Shown here piece by piece: positions 10,535 through 20,685 of a stretch of DNA of 64,000 nucleotides. Every line of letters starts with the position of its first letter. The first letter of the stretch is position 1. The translations under genes were made by a program, and so were the position numbers. Origin of the DNA: Ascoidea rubescens DSM 1968 (taxonomy: Eukaryota > Ascomycota > Saccharomycetes > Ascoideales > Ascoideaceae); the NCBI RefSeq assembly GCF_001661345.1, contig NW_017962913.1, positions 749,428-813,427 of the forward strand. The letters run 5' to 3'. A model generated the notes under the pieces. It saw nothing but the letters and a program-made list of their open reading frames with translations. It was not told the DNA's origin and did not search any database.

Positions 10535-13500
10535 TCAGTAGAACGGCGACCATCCAACGTAAATTACGGCCAAATTATTGACATCCGTTGCTTCTTGAAT
10601 CAATTCAGAAACTACTGCTTCATTACTAAGTCCATCAGCAACCAATTTTTGCTGCACTGCTCCCAATGCCTTTTCTGTCCCACTGAACTTATCATTATCA
10701 TCCTCTTTAATTATCTCTTGTCGAATTGTAATATCTGATAGCTTTTGCAATTTAAGCTTTTTCAATGGTGTAACAACAAACGAATATAATGGATCCCATT
10801 TCAACACTTCTAACATTGTACTGATTTTTGCTTTATTATTCCTTAACACTTTAAAACAACATTCACTGTTCTTCTTAAACATTCCTTCTCCACTGATTCC
10901 AAATCCATCAACAATATCTCTTGTCAATCGAAATGGAACTGTTTCTGGTATCGGTAACAGCTTACCTTGATCAAATGCCACCCCTAAATCAATATGAATT
11001 GGCTCTCCAAATTCATTGATCAATATATTATTACAGTGCCGGTCTCCCAACCCCAACACATGCCCAACAATAGATGAACTGGCTGTCCCACAACAATACG
11101 AAATTTTCGACTCAAACCAACTATTACTATCCAAATATTTATCCATGAAATAATACCGGAAAACTGGTTGAATCTTATCGCAAATTCTCTTATACTCACT
11201 TATCCTTATCTCCTTCGTCTTATTCTGTGCTTTCAGCATAATACCTTTCGCATCACTATAACTCATCTCATCATGCTTCAAGTGATACGGATACACTATA
11301 TCAATAAATGATATCGTATTACAAACAAACTCAATGATTCCACCACTATTCCCTATCGGAACAACTTTATACGTTCTCAACTTTAACTTTCTCTTTCGTG
11401 TTTCCTTATCTGCCTGGAAAAATCTATTGCACTTTTCAAATACCTGCTCCATAATCGCATCCTGTCTCAAATCATCTCCTCCTCCTTTAAATATCGTTTT
11501 ATACTCTTTGCCTCCATCTACTCTAACATTCGCTATCTTTGGTCGACTGATTCCTGATGAAGGAATCACAATCTCATTATCCACTTTCCGAATTTTCGCA
11601 ACTTTTCTATAATCTCCTTCTTTATTAATATCAATTTTAGTAGTAGCTAACGGAACATTCAATTTGTTCAAATACTCTTCGCTCCATTGAAACCCACATT
11701 TTAAATTCCTCAATTTAATACTCTTAACATTTGCTTTAAATTTCTCGCTCGCCAACGCTAAAGAATTGAAGCAAAATTGAGTAACTGGTGCCAAGTATTC
11801 ATCATCAAATTTCTTATCAAGTTTTAAGCTTTGATACAACTTTTTACCTGCGTCCATTCGAAATTTAAAATTATTATCAAACTCCCGTTTTTGAATCAAT
11901 AAACTGCAAAGAAGATATAATGAATGATATGGATGCTTGTGACAGATATTAAATAAAATATCTTGTAAAACTTCTTGGAATTTATCCTTTTCATTATGCA
12001 ATTTCGATAATAATTGATTCACCCAAGGAATCAATTTATAGTAATTAAACGACTCACAACTTTTAATAAAATCCATTACTCCTCTTTGAATACCCTCATC
12101 TTTACAAAATTCAAAAAATAATGAACAAAACCTATCAAGATCAATATCATCATTTCTTGGATCATCATAATTAACTAAAAGCATATAAAAATAAACAGAA
12201 TGTTTTATCAAATTACGTTTGGTCTTTTTCAAATTATTCAACTGAATCAAATCAGATTTATATTTATTTCTCAACTTGTTTTTCATATCTTCTAATTTTT
12301 TTTCTTCTGCTTTACTTTGTTTATCTTTTTTTTCATTTTTTATTAAAAAAACCTCGCACTCATTATATTCTTCCAATGCTATCTCGTACCTTGAAATCTC
12401 TTCTTTCAAAAACAACGATTGCCAGTTTTTATCACAAAATTGAGCAAAAATATGATACGCTTGAAATATTGATTCATATACAATATGTTCTTTTGAAAAT
12501 GATAAAATATATTTTTCAAAAATATTCGATGTTGCTGCTTGTCTAGATTCTGATAACCACTTTACCAATTTAGCACCAATAACAGTCTTTGGCGTGTTTA
12601 ATTGTTTAATTGATACAGTATCTTCATTATCCGAATAATTTTTATACAACTCTTCCAACATTGATATGGCAATTGAATTTTCATTTTGTGTCCAAAGAGT
12701 CGATGCAACTTCAACATTTGCCGTTTCAAAAATTTTATTTTGAATTTTTGCCAATTGGTTTTCCTTGCCTTTTTGTGTTAACAATAACGATAGCTTATTC
12801 TTCACAATATTTTGAATAATAAATACGTTATTGATTGATTTTTGACTTTCATTATTCAACCTTGCAAGTTTTCCAAATCTTATCAACTCATTTAACATTC
12901 CAAGCATTGAATTACTTGGGCATAAACTGACATTATTAATTAAAGAAAAACAGGTCTTTCGTGACAATATAATATCATCATAGTCTGAAAAGTCGTTCTT
13001 CTTAAACCAAAATGTACTATCTTCATAATTTTGAATTGACTTAACAAAATTTTTGTCTGTTAAATTATATACATCCTCAATATTAACTATTATTGAAGCT
13101 GTTTTCATAAACCTTGATATTTGTTTTTGTTTCATTTTCAAAAAATTCTTGTTAAAAAATGAATTTCTGGTCAATTCAAATAATGAATCTGCAAAAACGT
13201 TTTCAACGTTAACAAATTTAAGGGTTTTATAAATAATTTCCTGACTTTTATCAATTTTGACATCAAAGTCACCAATTGGCAAATCCCATTGATTTAGTTT
13301 CCATGCCACTTCATACCTATCCGATTGATTCTTACCTATTTGTTCATCTATAATCATTGATAAGTTGTTCATTCCAAAAGATTTTACTGAATTAATTAAA
13401 GCGTCTTGCTCACCAAATGAGGATAGATCAGCTTCATACAATGCACTATTAAACATAACTTTTTTAAAAGATTCACTACCTTTATTTATCATGTTTATTG

Positions 13501-16500
13501 CAAAGTCTAATGTTGGTGTCACTGGTAATCCGTATACTAAATCACTATACAAATCACTAGGAGTGATATTATTATAAATATCCTTTAGTAGTTTATATTG
13601 GTACTTATTTTCAGTTTTATCCGAGTGAAATTCCTCAAACAACAATAAAGATGTTTTTGCTTCTCCTATAAAATGAGCATTTTGAATAAATTCAATGCAA
13701 TTGATATTATCTATTGATTTGAAAAAATATTTGGATTTATTTTTCAACCTTCTAATCTTGAAATATAGCACCAAAGAAAATTTTATTATATCCTTATTTT
13801 TCTTTATATTTAGAAGCTTTTTAAATAAATCATTAACATTTAATGAACCTTCCTCTTTATAGATTGTAATATAGTACATAATTAACTCAGGCATTATTTG
13901 CAATATTAAATTTGGAGCAGATTTTAAAAAACATAAAGCCGACATTTGAGGGAAATAAGAAGAAATACAATTCAAATAATAAAAAAATAGGTCAAAAATC
14001 CAAGTATTAAATATAAAATTCTTCTCACTAGATTCCAAACAAGAAAAAATATCATCAAATTCTAAATTCAGGCCAGTTGGAAAATCCAAATTCAAATCTC
14101 CAACAAGAAATTGAAGGGTATCATATTCAATTGGAAAAGTAGACAACGGAATTTGAATTGACAAATCGTTAAAATATTGCTTGATTTTGTTAAATTCAAA
14201 TAAAAAATATCCTAAAATCCCTTCTATAATGCTTGAAATTTTAGAAATTTTATTTTCGCTGTAATAATTTAGAATTTTTTGCAAGATACTGTCCATGAAT
14301 GATTTATGGGAATCAAATTTAACGCTATCACTTTCTTTGCCATAATAATAAGGAATTTCTCCATTTTGTGTATAATAATATCCAAAGTATTTTCCAATAT
14401 AGACCAAAAACTTTTTGCTATCTTTATCAACATATTTGAAGATTTTGTAGAGTCTATCGATCAAATCTTTTTTGTATTTATGAGTTAGTCCAAGTTCTGG
14501 AAAGTTTAGTTCAAATTCAAATTCAAATAAAAGTGAGATTAACTTAACCAAATTCAAATTTTCAAAATCGTCATAATTGCTTAGTGAATCCTCTATATCG
14601 AGTAAGCTAATATTTGACTTCGAGTTGGATATTACTGAAATCGAAGCTTGAAAGCATTTAAATAAAACATCTGTTTTATCAAAATCATGATCTAAAAAAG
14701 TTTCAATAAAGTTTCTTGTTTGAAATTTAATTTCTTCTTCCATTTTTGATTTCTTTTTTAGACTCATCAACTCAACTAATATGCATAAGAAATAATTATC
14801 CGGATTTTCAATCGTTAAAACACCTTTATTGATATTTAAAACAACTGACAATATGCTGTCTACTTCTTGGGCTAGTTCCTTCTCGCTTAAATAAGCACTT
14901 AAATTCTCAGTAATAAGTTTCAACAAAAAAGATTCTCTAAAACCTTCTGGGTCCATCAATATTATGTATTTCAACTTTCTTATAAAAAGAATTTTTTGAT
15001 GGACTTTAGTACTATCTTGTATCCATGTAATTATGTTTCGACATAGAAAAAAAAATAGGGATGATTTAAATATTTTAGATGAATTAGATAGATTTAAAAG
15101 TTCTTTGATTATCCCCAAACCCTTTTCACCATTGATCTTTATAAACAACCCAGTATTAATTTTTAATGAATCTGAATTAAAAAGAGCCTTTAAATAACTA
15201 CCTGCTTTTTGAAATGTTGCTGAGTTAAGTAATTTATTTTCATCTGATAAGTCAATAAATCTTATAATATTGAGAATAATCAATGATATTTTGGATTTTA
15301 ATAAATTTGAAAACTGTTTGTCTCCAATTTTGTCAGACAATATATCATATATTTTATTTCCATGCCCACCTAGAGTAAATGCAAGAGAAATTGACAAAGG
15401 CAAACTGTCAGAAACCAATGAATTTACCCCCAATTTTAATGTGCTTGATATTTCATTCAAAAATTTATCCTCTTCATCAGAAATTTCTTTATTATAATTT
15501 TGGCTTGAAATATTTACAGCTATAAGCTGTTTGTAGTTATGAGAAAAAAATGCTTCGTTAGATTTGTAACCAAAATTCTCAAAAGGAAATTCACTTAAAT
15601 TGAAATAATTATTCCAGAACTTGAAAAGATCCAATCTATACAACAAAAACAACTCATTCAAGTTAATTTTCTGATGTTGACAAATAATTTTAAAAGAAGC
15701 TTTGATATAAGATGATAAAAATCCAATTTTAGAATACTCTGTAATATTATACAAACTTGATGTTAAGCAACTTTCAGAAGCCAGTGAAATTATGCTAAAA
15801 AAATAACAAAAAAACGGATGATCAGAATTTGAAGTTTGGAAATTTTTAAAAATTTGATTATAAAATTTAATTTGAAAACTTGTTTTGGAAACTTGAAAAA
15901 GTGTCAAAAGAGAGCCTATGGATTTAAATTTAACAAAATTAGATGCACATTTATGAGTAGAAACAACAAGTTCTTGTAAATTCAAGCTTAAATTAGTTTC
16001 TGAATGATTATTCGAGATAATTAACAATTGAATCAACAAAACTAGATAATTCTTAATCAATTCATCCACTATAAAGACATCTTTTTTATATAAAGCAATA
16101 AAATACGTGACCATGTCTATACAATCTTTTTTCAGAGAGTTTTCCGACCAAACTTGAGTACAGGAAACAATAAAACTTAAAAATTTTATAATAGTTTCAA
16201 TAGAAAAAGTCTTATAATCTTTCAGTAATAATTTATCACCTAGTAACCTAATTAGTCGACTTAGATTTTTTTGCGAAATTTTCTTTTTAACATGATCAGA
16301 CCTTTCTAAAAACTGTATTAAAATTGGAGAAATGGATAAAAAACTCTTTGGTTCAAGATTTTCGACATAATCAATAATGTTATCCAAAACTTCGTTAATA
16401 TCAGGCGATTTTAAAAGTGATTGAGTAGTTGAAAACAAAACAGTTTTCGCTAAAAAAAATTCGAAATTCATTTGATTGTTGTCTTCACTTTCACATTCTT

Positions 16501-19500
16501 TACTTGAGTTGTAAGAAAAACTTAAAGAAGAGTTTGTCCCAGATCTTCGAATTGATCCAAATTCATCGCTCACTGTTATTGAATTTGAGTCTTTTTCATT
16601 TGAAATAAAACCATGACTACTTGATTGTTCTCGGATTTCGTTTTTTTCAAATTTCTCAATCAAATGCTCATGAGGAAAGTACTCTAAAATAAACATAAGA
16701 ATGCTCTTCCTAATGTTATCTTTAAATTTTAAATTAAGATTCAAGTTGAAAATAGACTTGAAAACTTTATATATTTCATTGAAACTATTTTCTTGAATGC
16801 TAAGAAACTCCTGCTCATAAAAAACTGAGATTTTGTATCTTAATGATTCACAGTAACTTTTCAATTGATTATTATTATTTAAAACATAATTTATGTTAAG
16901 TAATTGAATTGACCATTTAAATAGATTTTGGAAAATAGGACTGTTTCCATTTTTATTAAAACTTATAGAATTGCCAAAATTCATAGTAGAATCCAATATT
17001 TTAAAAAATTTAATAAAAAAATTTCCTAAAGTTTCTTTGATTTTATTGCCTGAGAATATCAAAGGTTTGACATATATTTCTTTTATAACCTCATTAGTAG
17101 CTGAATTTCTTAATAAAAAAAAATTTCTTAAATTTTTTGAAGAATTCCAGAGGTCTTCAATTTGATCAATATAATTTTTTTTGTATGGTTTCCAATACTG
17201 AAATATAGAGTTAAATCTTATGTAATCATTACTGCAAATCCAAATAAAGAATTTGTCAAAGAAAGAAATTTCATTTATATTTGTAGATTCATCTATATCT
17301 TTCATGTAATTCTCTGTTTTAATGAGGAACCAGTCAATCATTTTTTCTGTTTTTGATAACGAGGCAAATAAATTATTTTGATTGAAAAAAAATTTTAAAG
17401 CATAAATCCAAAATATTAGAGAATGATTATTTAAGTGAGTGGGACCATTTGTCTCTGATATATCAAAAATAGACTCCATTGCTTGATATATATATTTATC
17501 ATTATATAATTTGGAAAAATGACCAATATTTTCAGAATTTTCGCCGATTGTATTATTTTGAGACAAGCTGTCTTGAGTTGAACTTTGATAATCACAAATA
17601 GTAATTTCTTGGATGGAATTATTATAGAATGAATTATCATAATTTGAATTCTTGTGAAGCGAGTTTTCTTCAGAAAAGTTTTGATAAAACAAGTTATCTT
17701 GTATGCTATAAAAGGAACTATCTTGGAAAGACTCATGTTTATTTTTAAAATTTGAGAATGAACCATTTGGATTTTTAATCATAAAAGGATTGATTGCAAA
17801 ATGATTAAAAATAGATATTGCTAGAGAGCAAAAAATAGACAGACTAGAATCTTTCAAACATATTTTTAATAATTGAATTAGTGTTTCATGTGAAATTGTA
17901 TTTTGGTCAATAACCAATTTTGCTAATAAAAATAGCCAATTAATTAAAAATTCATTGCTGACATTTTTAAAAACCAAATTAATTAAATTCGGATCTTTTT
18001 TGTCAGAGAATATAAATAATTGTAAAACAATAACTTGAAAATCAGAGGAGGAATTAAATAGATCGATTAGAAAATCCAGCCAGTTATCGTTATAATCTAA
18101 GCATGATTTGAGAACTTCCCTATAATCAAAATTGTTGATCTTTTGTCTCTTTGTGTTATGGCTACTATTTGTGGAATTATGTAACAGAAGTATAGTACTA
18201 TCGGACAATTTTAAAGAGTTGTTATTATCTGAGTTATTTGATACGTCAATTGAGATGGTGCTTAATTTGGAAAGAGTGAGCTGTATATAATCTTTTATTA
18301 AAAAATAAGATGTGGTCACATTCAAAAATATGGATCTAAGTAACCAAGCCCTTTGCGAATTTAAGGAATTATTAGGGAGATATATGAAATCGGATGCAAA
18401 CCAACATTCATTGTTAATTTTATCATTGTCGTTATAAAGGTATAAATCGTGATATTGGATTGAATTGAAGTCTAACGATAAAACGTCAAGCTTACTATTT
18501 TTGATTGAAGAAAGAAAGTTTATTAGTATAGTTTTTAAAGAGGATGATAAATCTTTTAAATACTCTAAATATTGAGTGTTTTTTTTAGTGTCTGTATTAC
18601 TATTATTATTATTATTATCCTTGTTATCTTCATCATCAATGAATAAAACATTAAGATTTATTAAATTTATTAAAGAGGATAAAAAAGGTTGAGAGAACTT
18701 TAAAAAAATCAACAATTGATCAAATAAAGAGGGATAATTAGTGAAGATTTGAACTAAATTGAAATTCGAAATCAATATTAAAAATTTGGGTAGTATTAAT
18801 TTATAATAGTTTAAAATGAAACTTGAGTTATCAACGGATGATAATAAAATTTTATTGATAATTTTAAAAACTAGTGTCATGTTCATTGACTCTTTCCTGA
18901 ACTGATTTATATATCTTAAAATTAGTTGAATAATAGAGTAGTGATCGATTGATGATGAATATACTATTAGGTTATAAATAGAGTCTAAAAGCTCGTTGTT
19001 TAACTTGTCATTATCAAAGATCTTCTCATACCGATTATCCTTCCGATTTTTATCACTGTTGGCACTTTTATTGAAATTGTGAGCACTGAATATAGAAATT
19101 GAGAGCGATAGAAAACAGTTGAAATCCTTTACTGAATATAAATAATTACCAAAAAGACTGCTTAGTAAATTTAGTACTCTCGCCAAATCAATTGAGATTG
19201 GATAGAAAATCAAACCCAGATCAAAGGCTAAGCTATTAACTCTTGTTAAAATCGTTGAGATGGTTTTCAATTTTAGTAGGTTTTTTTTCTTTGTAAGCAA
19301 CAAATAGAGTAGACTGGAAGACTTGATTAGTCTGGACTCAATATTTCTCAAGGACAAGCTTTTGTATAACAAGGAGTGTTTTTCTGTTTCTGATAAGTTC
19401 AACAAAGCATCAATCAAATTCACAGTTGATTTATAGTTTAGGTTGTGCACGAAAACCAATGAATTGAGCAACTCCTCGAGACTAGCAAGACCATCGGTTC

Positions 19501-19570
19501 TGTCTTTGATCTTTGTGGAGACAAGCAACGCCGATATTTTAGCCGACTCTTTGATAGACGACACATTCAT
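10535..19570 (-). CDS. TEL1: ATM-family checkpoint kinase Tel1
   Basis: Tel1 is a PI3K-like Ser/Thr kinase that responds to double-strand breaks and maintains telomeres; it is recruited by the MRX complex through Xrs2. The 3011-residue protein carries an N-terminal TAN-like motif (LLVSTKIKDRTDGLASL, about residues 15-31). A long alpha-helical solenoid follows, then the FAT region and the kinase domain. Kinase motifs are intact: GGGDDLRQDAIMEQVF near residue 2698, GLGDRHCNNILI near 2845 as the catalytic loop, HIDLGVAFDQGK as the DxG motif, and VPFRLTRDIVDGFG. The FATC end is NNLAVIYVGWSPFY. S. cerevisiae Tel1 is 2787 residues. The ATG opens MNVSSIKESAKISALL. The stop is TGA, close to tandem 9-mers. 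RAD50, which acts in the same pathway, lies about 6 kb away. Confidence 0.96.
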   Translation of the reverse strand: MNVSSIKESAKISALLVSTKIKDRTDGLASLEELLNSLVFVHNLNYKSTVNLIDALLNLSETEKHSLLYKSLSLRNIESRLIKSSSLLYLLLTKKKNLLKLKTISTILTRVNSLAFDLGLIFYPISIDLARVLNLLSSLFGNYLYSVKDFNCFLSLSISIFSAHNFNKSANSDKNRKDNRYEKIFDNDKLNNELLDSIYNLIVYSSSIDHYSIIQLILRYINQFRKESMNMTLVFKIINKILLSSVDNSSFILNYYKLILPKFLILISNFNLVQIFTNYPSLFDQLLIFLKFSQPFLSSLINLINLNVLFIDDEDNKDNNNNNSNTDTKKNTQYLEYLKDLSSSLKTILINFLSSIKNSKLDVLSLDFNSIQYHDLYLYNDNDKINNECWFASDFIYLPNNSLNSQRAWLLRSIFLNVTTSYFLIKDYIQLTLSKLSTISIDVSNNSDNNNSLKLSDSTILLLHNSTNSSHNTKRQKINNFDYREVLKSCLDYNDNWLDFLIDLFNSSSDFQVIVLQLFIFSDKKDPNLINLVFKNVSNEFLINWLFLLAKLVIDQNTISHETLIQLLKICLKDSSLSIFCSLAISIFNHFAINPFMIKNPNGSFSNFKNKHESFQDSSFYSIQDNLFYQNFSEENSLHKNSNYDNSFYNNSIQEITICDYQSSTQDSLSQNNTIGENSENIGHFSKLYNDKYIYQAMESIFDISETNGPTHLNNHSLIFWIYALKFFFNQNNLFASLSKTEKMIDWFLIKTENYMKDIDESTNINEISFFDKFFIWICSNDYIRFNSIFQYWKPYKKNYIDQIEDLWNSSKNLRNFFLLRNSATNEVIKEIYVKPLIFSGNKIKETLGNFFIKFFKILDSTMNFGNSISFNKNGNSPIFQNLFKWSIQLLNINYVLNNNNQLKSYCESLRYKISVFYEQEFLSIQENSFNEIYKVFKSIFNLNLNLKFKDNIRKSILMFILEYFPHEHLIEKFEKNEIREQSSSHGFISNEKDSNSITVSDEFGSIRRSGTNSSLSFSYNSSKECESEDNNQMNFEFFLAKTVLFSTTQSLLKSPDINEVLDNIIDYVENLEPKSFLSISPILIQFLERSDHVKKKISQKNLSRLIRLLGDKLLLKDYKTFSIETIIKFLSFIVSCTQVWSENSLKKDCIDMVTYFIALYKKDVFIVDELIKNYLVLLIQLLIISNNHSETNLSLNLQELVVSTHKCASNFVKFKSIGSLLTLFQVSKTSFQIKFYNQIFKNFQTSNSDHPFFCYFFSIISLASESCLTSSLYNITEYSKIGFLSSYIKASFKIICQHQKINLNELFLLYRLDLFKFWNNYFNLSEFPFENFGYKSNEAFFSHNYKQLIAVNISSQNYNKEISDEEDKFLNEISSTLKLGVNSLVSDSLPLSISLAFTLGGHGNKIYDILSDKIGDKQFSNLLKSKISLIILNIIRFIDLSDENKLLNSATFQKAGSYLKALFNSDSLKINTGLFIKINGEKGLGIIKELLNLSNSSKIFKSSLFFFLCRNIITWIQDSTKVHQKILFIRKLKYIILMDPEGFRESFLLKLITENLSAYLSEKELAQEVDSILSVVLNINKGVLTIENPDNYFLCILVELMSLKKKSKMEEEIKFQTRNFIETFLDHDFDKTDVLFKCFQASISVISNSKSNISLLDIEDSLSNYDDFENLNLVKLISLLFEFEFELNFPELGLTHKYKKDLIDRLYKIFKYVDKDSKKFLVYIGKYFGYYYTQNGEIPYYYGKESDSVKFDSHKSFMDSILQKILNYYSENKISKISSIIEGILGYFLFEFNKIKQYFNDLSIQIPLSTFPIEYDTLQFLVGDLNLDFPTGLNLEFDDIFSCLESSEKNFIFNTWIFDLFFYYLNCISSYFPQMSALCFLKSAPNLILQIMPELIMYYITIYKEEGSLNVNDLFKKLLNIKKNKDIIKFSLVLYFKIRRLKNKSKYFFKSIDNINCIEFIQNAHFIGEAKTSLLLFEEFHSDKTENKYQYKLLKDIYNNITPSDLYSDLVYGLPVTPTLDFAINMINKGSESFKKVMFNSALYEADLSSFGEQDALINSVKSFGMNNLSMIIDEQIGKNQSDRYEVAWKLNQWDLPIGDFDVKIDKSQEIIYKTLKFVNVENVFADSLFELTRNSFFNKNFLKMKQKQISRFMKTASIIVNIEDVYNLTDKNFVKSIQNYEDSTFWFKKNDFSDYDDIILSRKTCFSLINNVSLCPSNSMLGMLNELIRFGKLARLNNESQKSINNVFIIQNIVKNKLSLLLTQKGKENQLAKIQNKIFETANVEVASTLWTQNENSIAISMLEELYKNYSDNEDTVSIKQLNTPKTVIGAKLVKWLSESRQAATSNIFEKYILSFSKEHIVYESIFQAYHIFAQFCDKNWQSLFLKEEISRYEIALEEYNECEVFLIKNEKKDKQSKAEEKKLEDMKNKLRNKYKSDLIQLNNLKKTKRNLIKHSVYFYMLLVNYDDPRNDDIDLDRFCSLFFEFCKDEGIQRGVMDFIKSCESFNYYKLIPWVNQLLSKLHNEKDKFQEVLQDILFNICHKHPYHSLYLLCSLLIQKREFDNNFKFRMDAGKKLYQSLKLDKKFDDEYLAPVTQFCFNSLALASEKFKANVKSIKLRNLKCGFQWSEEYLNKLNVPLATTKIDINKEGDYRKVAKIRKVDNEIVIPSSGISRPKIANVRVDGGKEYKTIFKGGGDDLRQDAIMEQVFEKCNRFFQADKETRKRKLKLRTYKVVPIGNSGGIIEFVCNTISFIDIVYPYHLKHDEMSYSDAKGIMLKAQNKTKEIRISEYKRICDKIQPVFRYYFMDKYLDSNSWFESKISYCCGTASSSIVGHVLGLGDRHCNNILINEFGEPIHIDLGVAFDQGKLLPIPETVPFRLTRDIVDGFGISGEGMFKKNSECCFKVLRNNKAKISTMLEVLKWDPLYSFVVTPLKKLKLQKLSDITIRQEIIKEDDNDKFSGTEKALGAVQQKLVADGLSNEAVVSELIQEATDVNNLAVIYVGWSPFY

Positions 19571-20685
19571 TGTAGCAGCAGCGCTGAGGTGTTCCAGCAG
19601 CTGGCTCTGGTAACGCTATTATATTGTCTTTCGCTTTGGGAAACAACGAGGTTTTCCAGCTGAAAAACCAGCACATGACACATGCACTGCATGCGTGAGA
19701 GAGCGTGTGATTGTGAATACACCACACTGCATTGGAATGCAGTACGCACGGAACTTTTCTGCCCGCGGAGTTTGCGTGGAAAAGCGCTGTTTCCCGCCCG
19801 CGCTCTTTGGTGAAGCGAGCAAAATCACTCACTCCAACATTGTTCTCTGCCCATCAAGCAAATGAGTCTGGTAAGTGTTATCTTTTGTTGTCTTGAGGGT
19901 TATAGTCTAGAAGAACCGAGACCTAGCCAGTTTTCTTTCGTGAGCTGTTTTCTTTTCCTTTCATTTGAGTTCTTTTGAACGCTGCTCTGCTTGTGATTGT
20001 TTCACTCTCCTGTTGGTTTGTGGGTTATTGAGGGTAAATCTGTATTGTGATGAGAATTGGTCGCTTTAGGAAACTTGGTTGAGCTAATTTTTGGCTGGAT
20101 GGACAAATATATTGCTGGAACTGATAAACATGGAAGATAAACAAAAAGAAAGGCTGCTATGTGGGAATGGAATTGGGCGTGGAAATGGATAACTGTGCGA
20201 ACATTTGTAATTGAATGCTCCGAATTCGTTACTCGACAAAGATGGTTCTCCATATTCTTTGAATGCTATATATACTCCAGATATTCCCTAATGATTCCCA
20301 TCTTATTTTTCATATTATTTTTCTTTTAATTAATTCAAAGATAAACTCATCAACGACATTTGTGTTATCCTATTCCCTATACCTCATCCACATTTAATAG
20401 AAATAAGCACATATTTCTATATTTCCTAATATCACCTTCTCATTATCTTTGGATATATTTTTATCTCAATTCTTTTTTTATTTTTATTTTTATTTTTATT
20501 TTTATTTTTATTTTTATTTTTATTTTTATTTTTGTTTTAATTTTTTAATTGTTAATTGTTAATTGTTAATTGTTAATTGTTAATCGGTAATTGGTAATTG
20601 GTAATTTTAAAATTTCTAATTGCTGCTTGTTTAATTCATTGTTATTCCACTTTTTACCCTTCTATTAATTATTTAGTTTTCCAGA
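19571..20685. promoter_or_regulatory. Divergent TEL1 / ABC transporter upstream region
   Basis: A GC-rich island at about 19670-19830 lies next to TEL1. TCCGCGGG on the minus strand (plus 19762-19769) fits the PDRE pattern TCCGYGGR but is over 900 bp from the pump. Nearer the pump are a TTTTTA-type microsatellite (about 20475-20535) and a GTTAATT-type one (about 20546-20606). No gene is called. Confidence 0.5.
20475..20606. repeat. Two adjacent microsatellites upstream of the ABC pump
   Basis: About ten copies of a TTTTTA hexamer are followed by about six copies of GTTAATT that decay into GGTAATT units. They end about 80 bp before the ABC transporter ATG. Poly-dT-rich tracts like these are often nucleosome-excluding in yeast promoters. 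Confidence 0.85.

Noticed and set aside
19762-19769. PDRE-like TCCGCGGG as drug-response element for the ABC pump
   Set aside because: It matches the pattern but is over 900 bp from the pump and within the TEL1-side GC island, so chance is likely.
19862-19876. ATGAGTCTG followed by GTAAGT, a possible first exon on the plus strand
   Set aside because: I could not find a branch point and acceptor leading to a coding second exon before the ABC gene.
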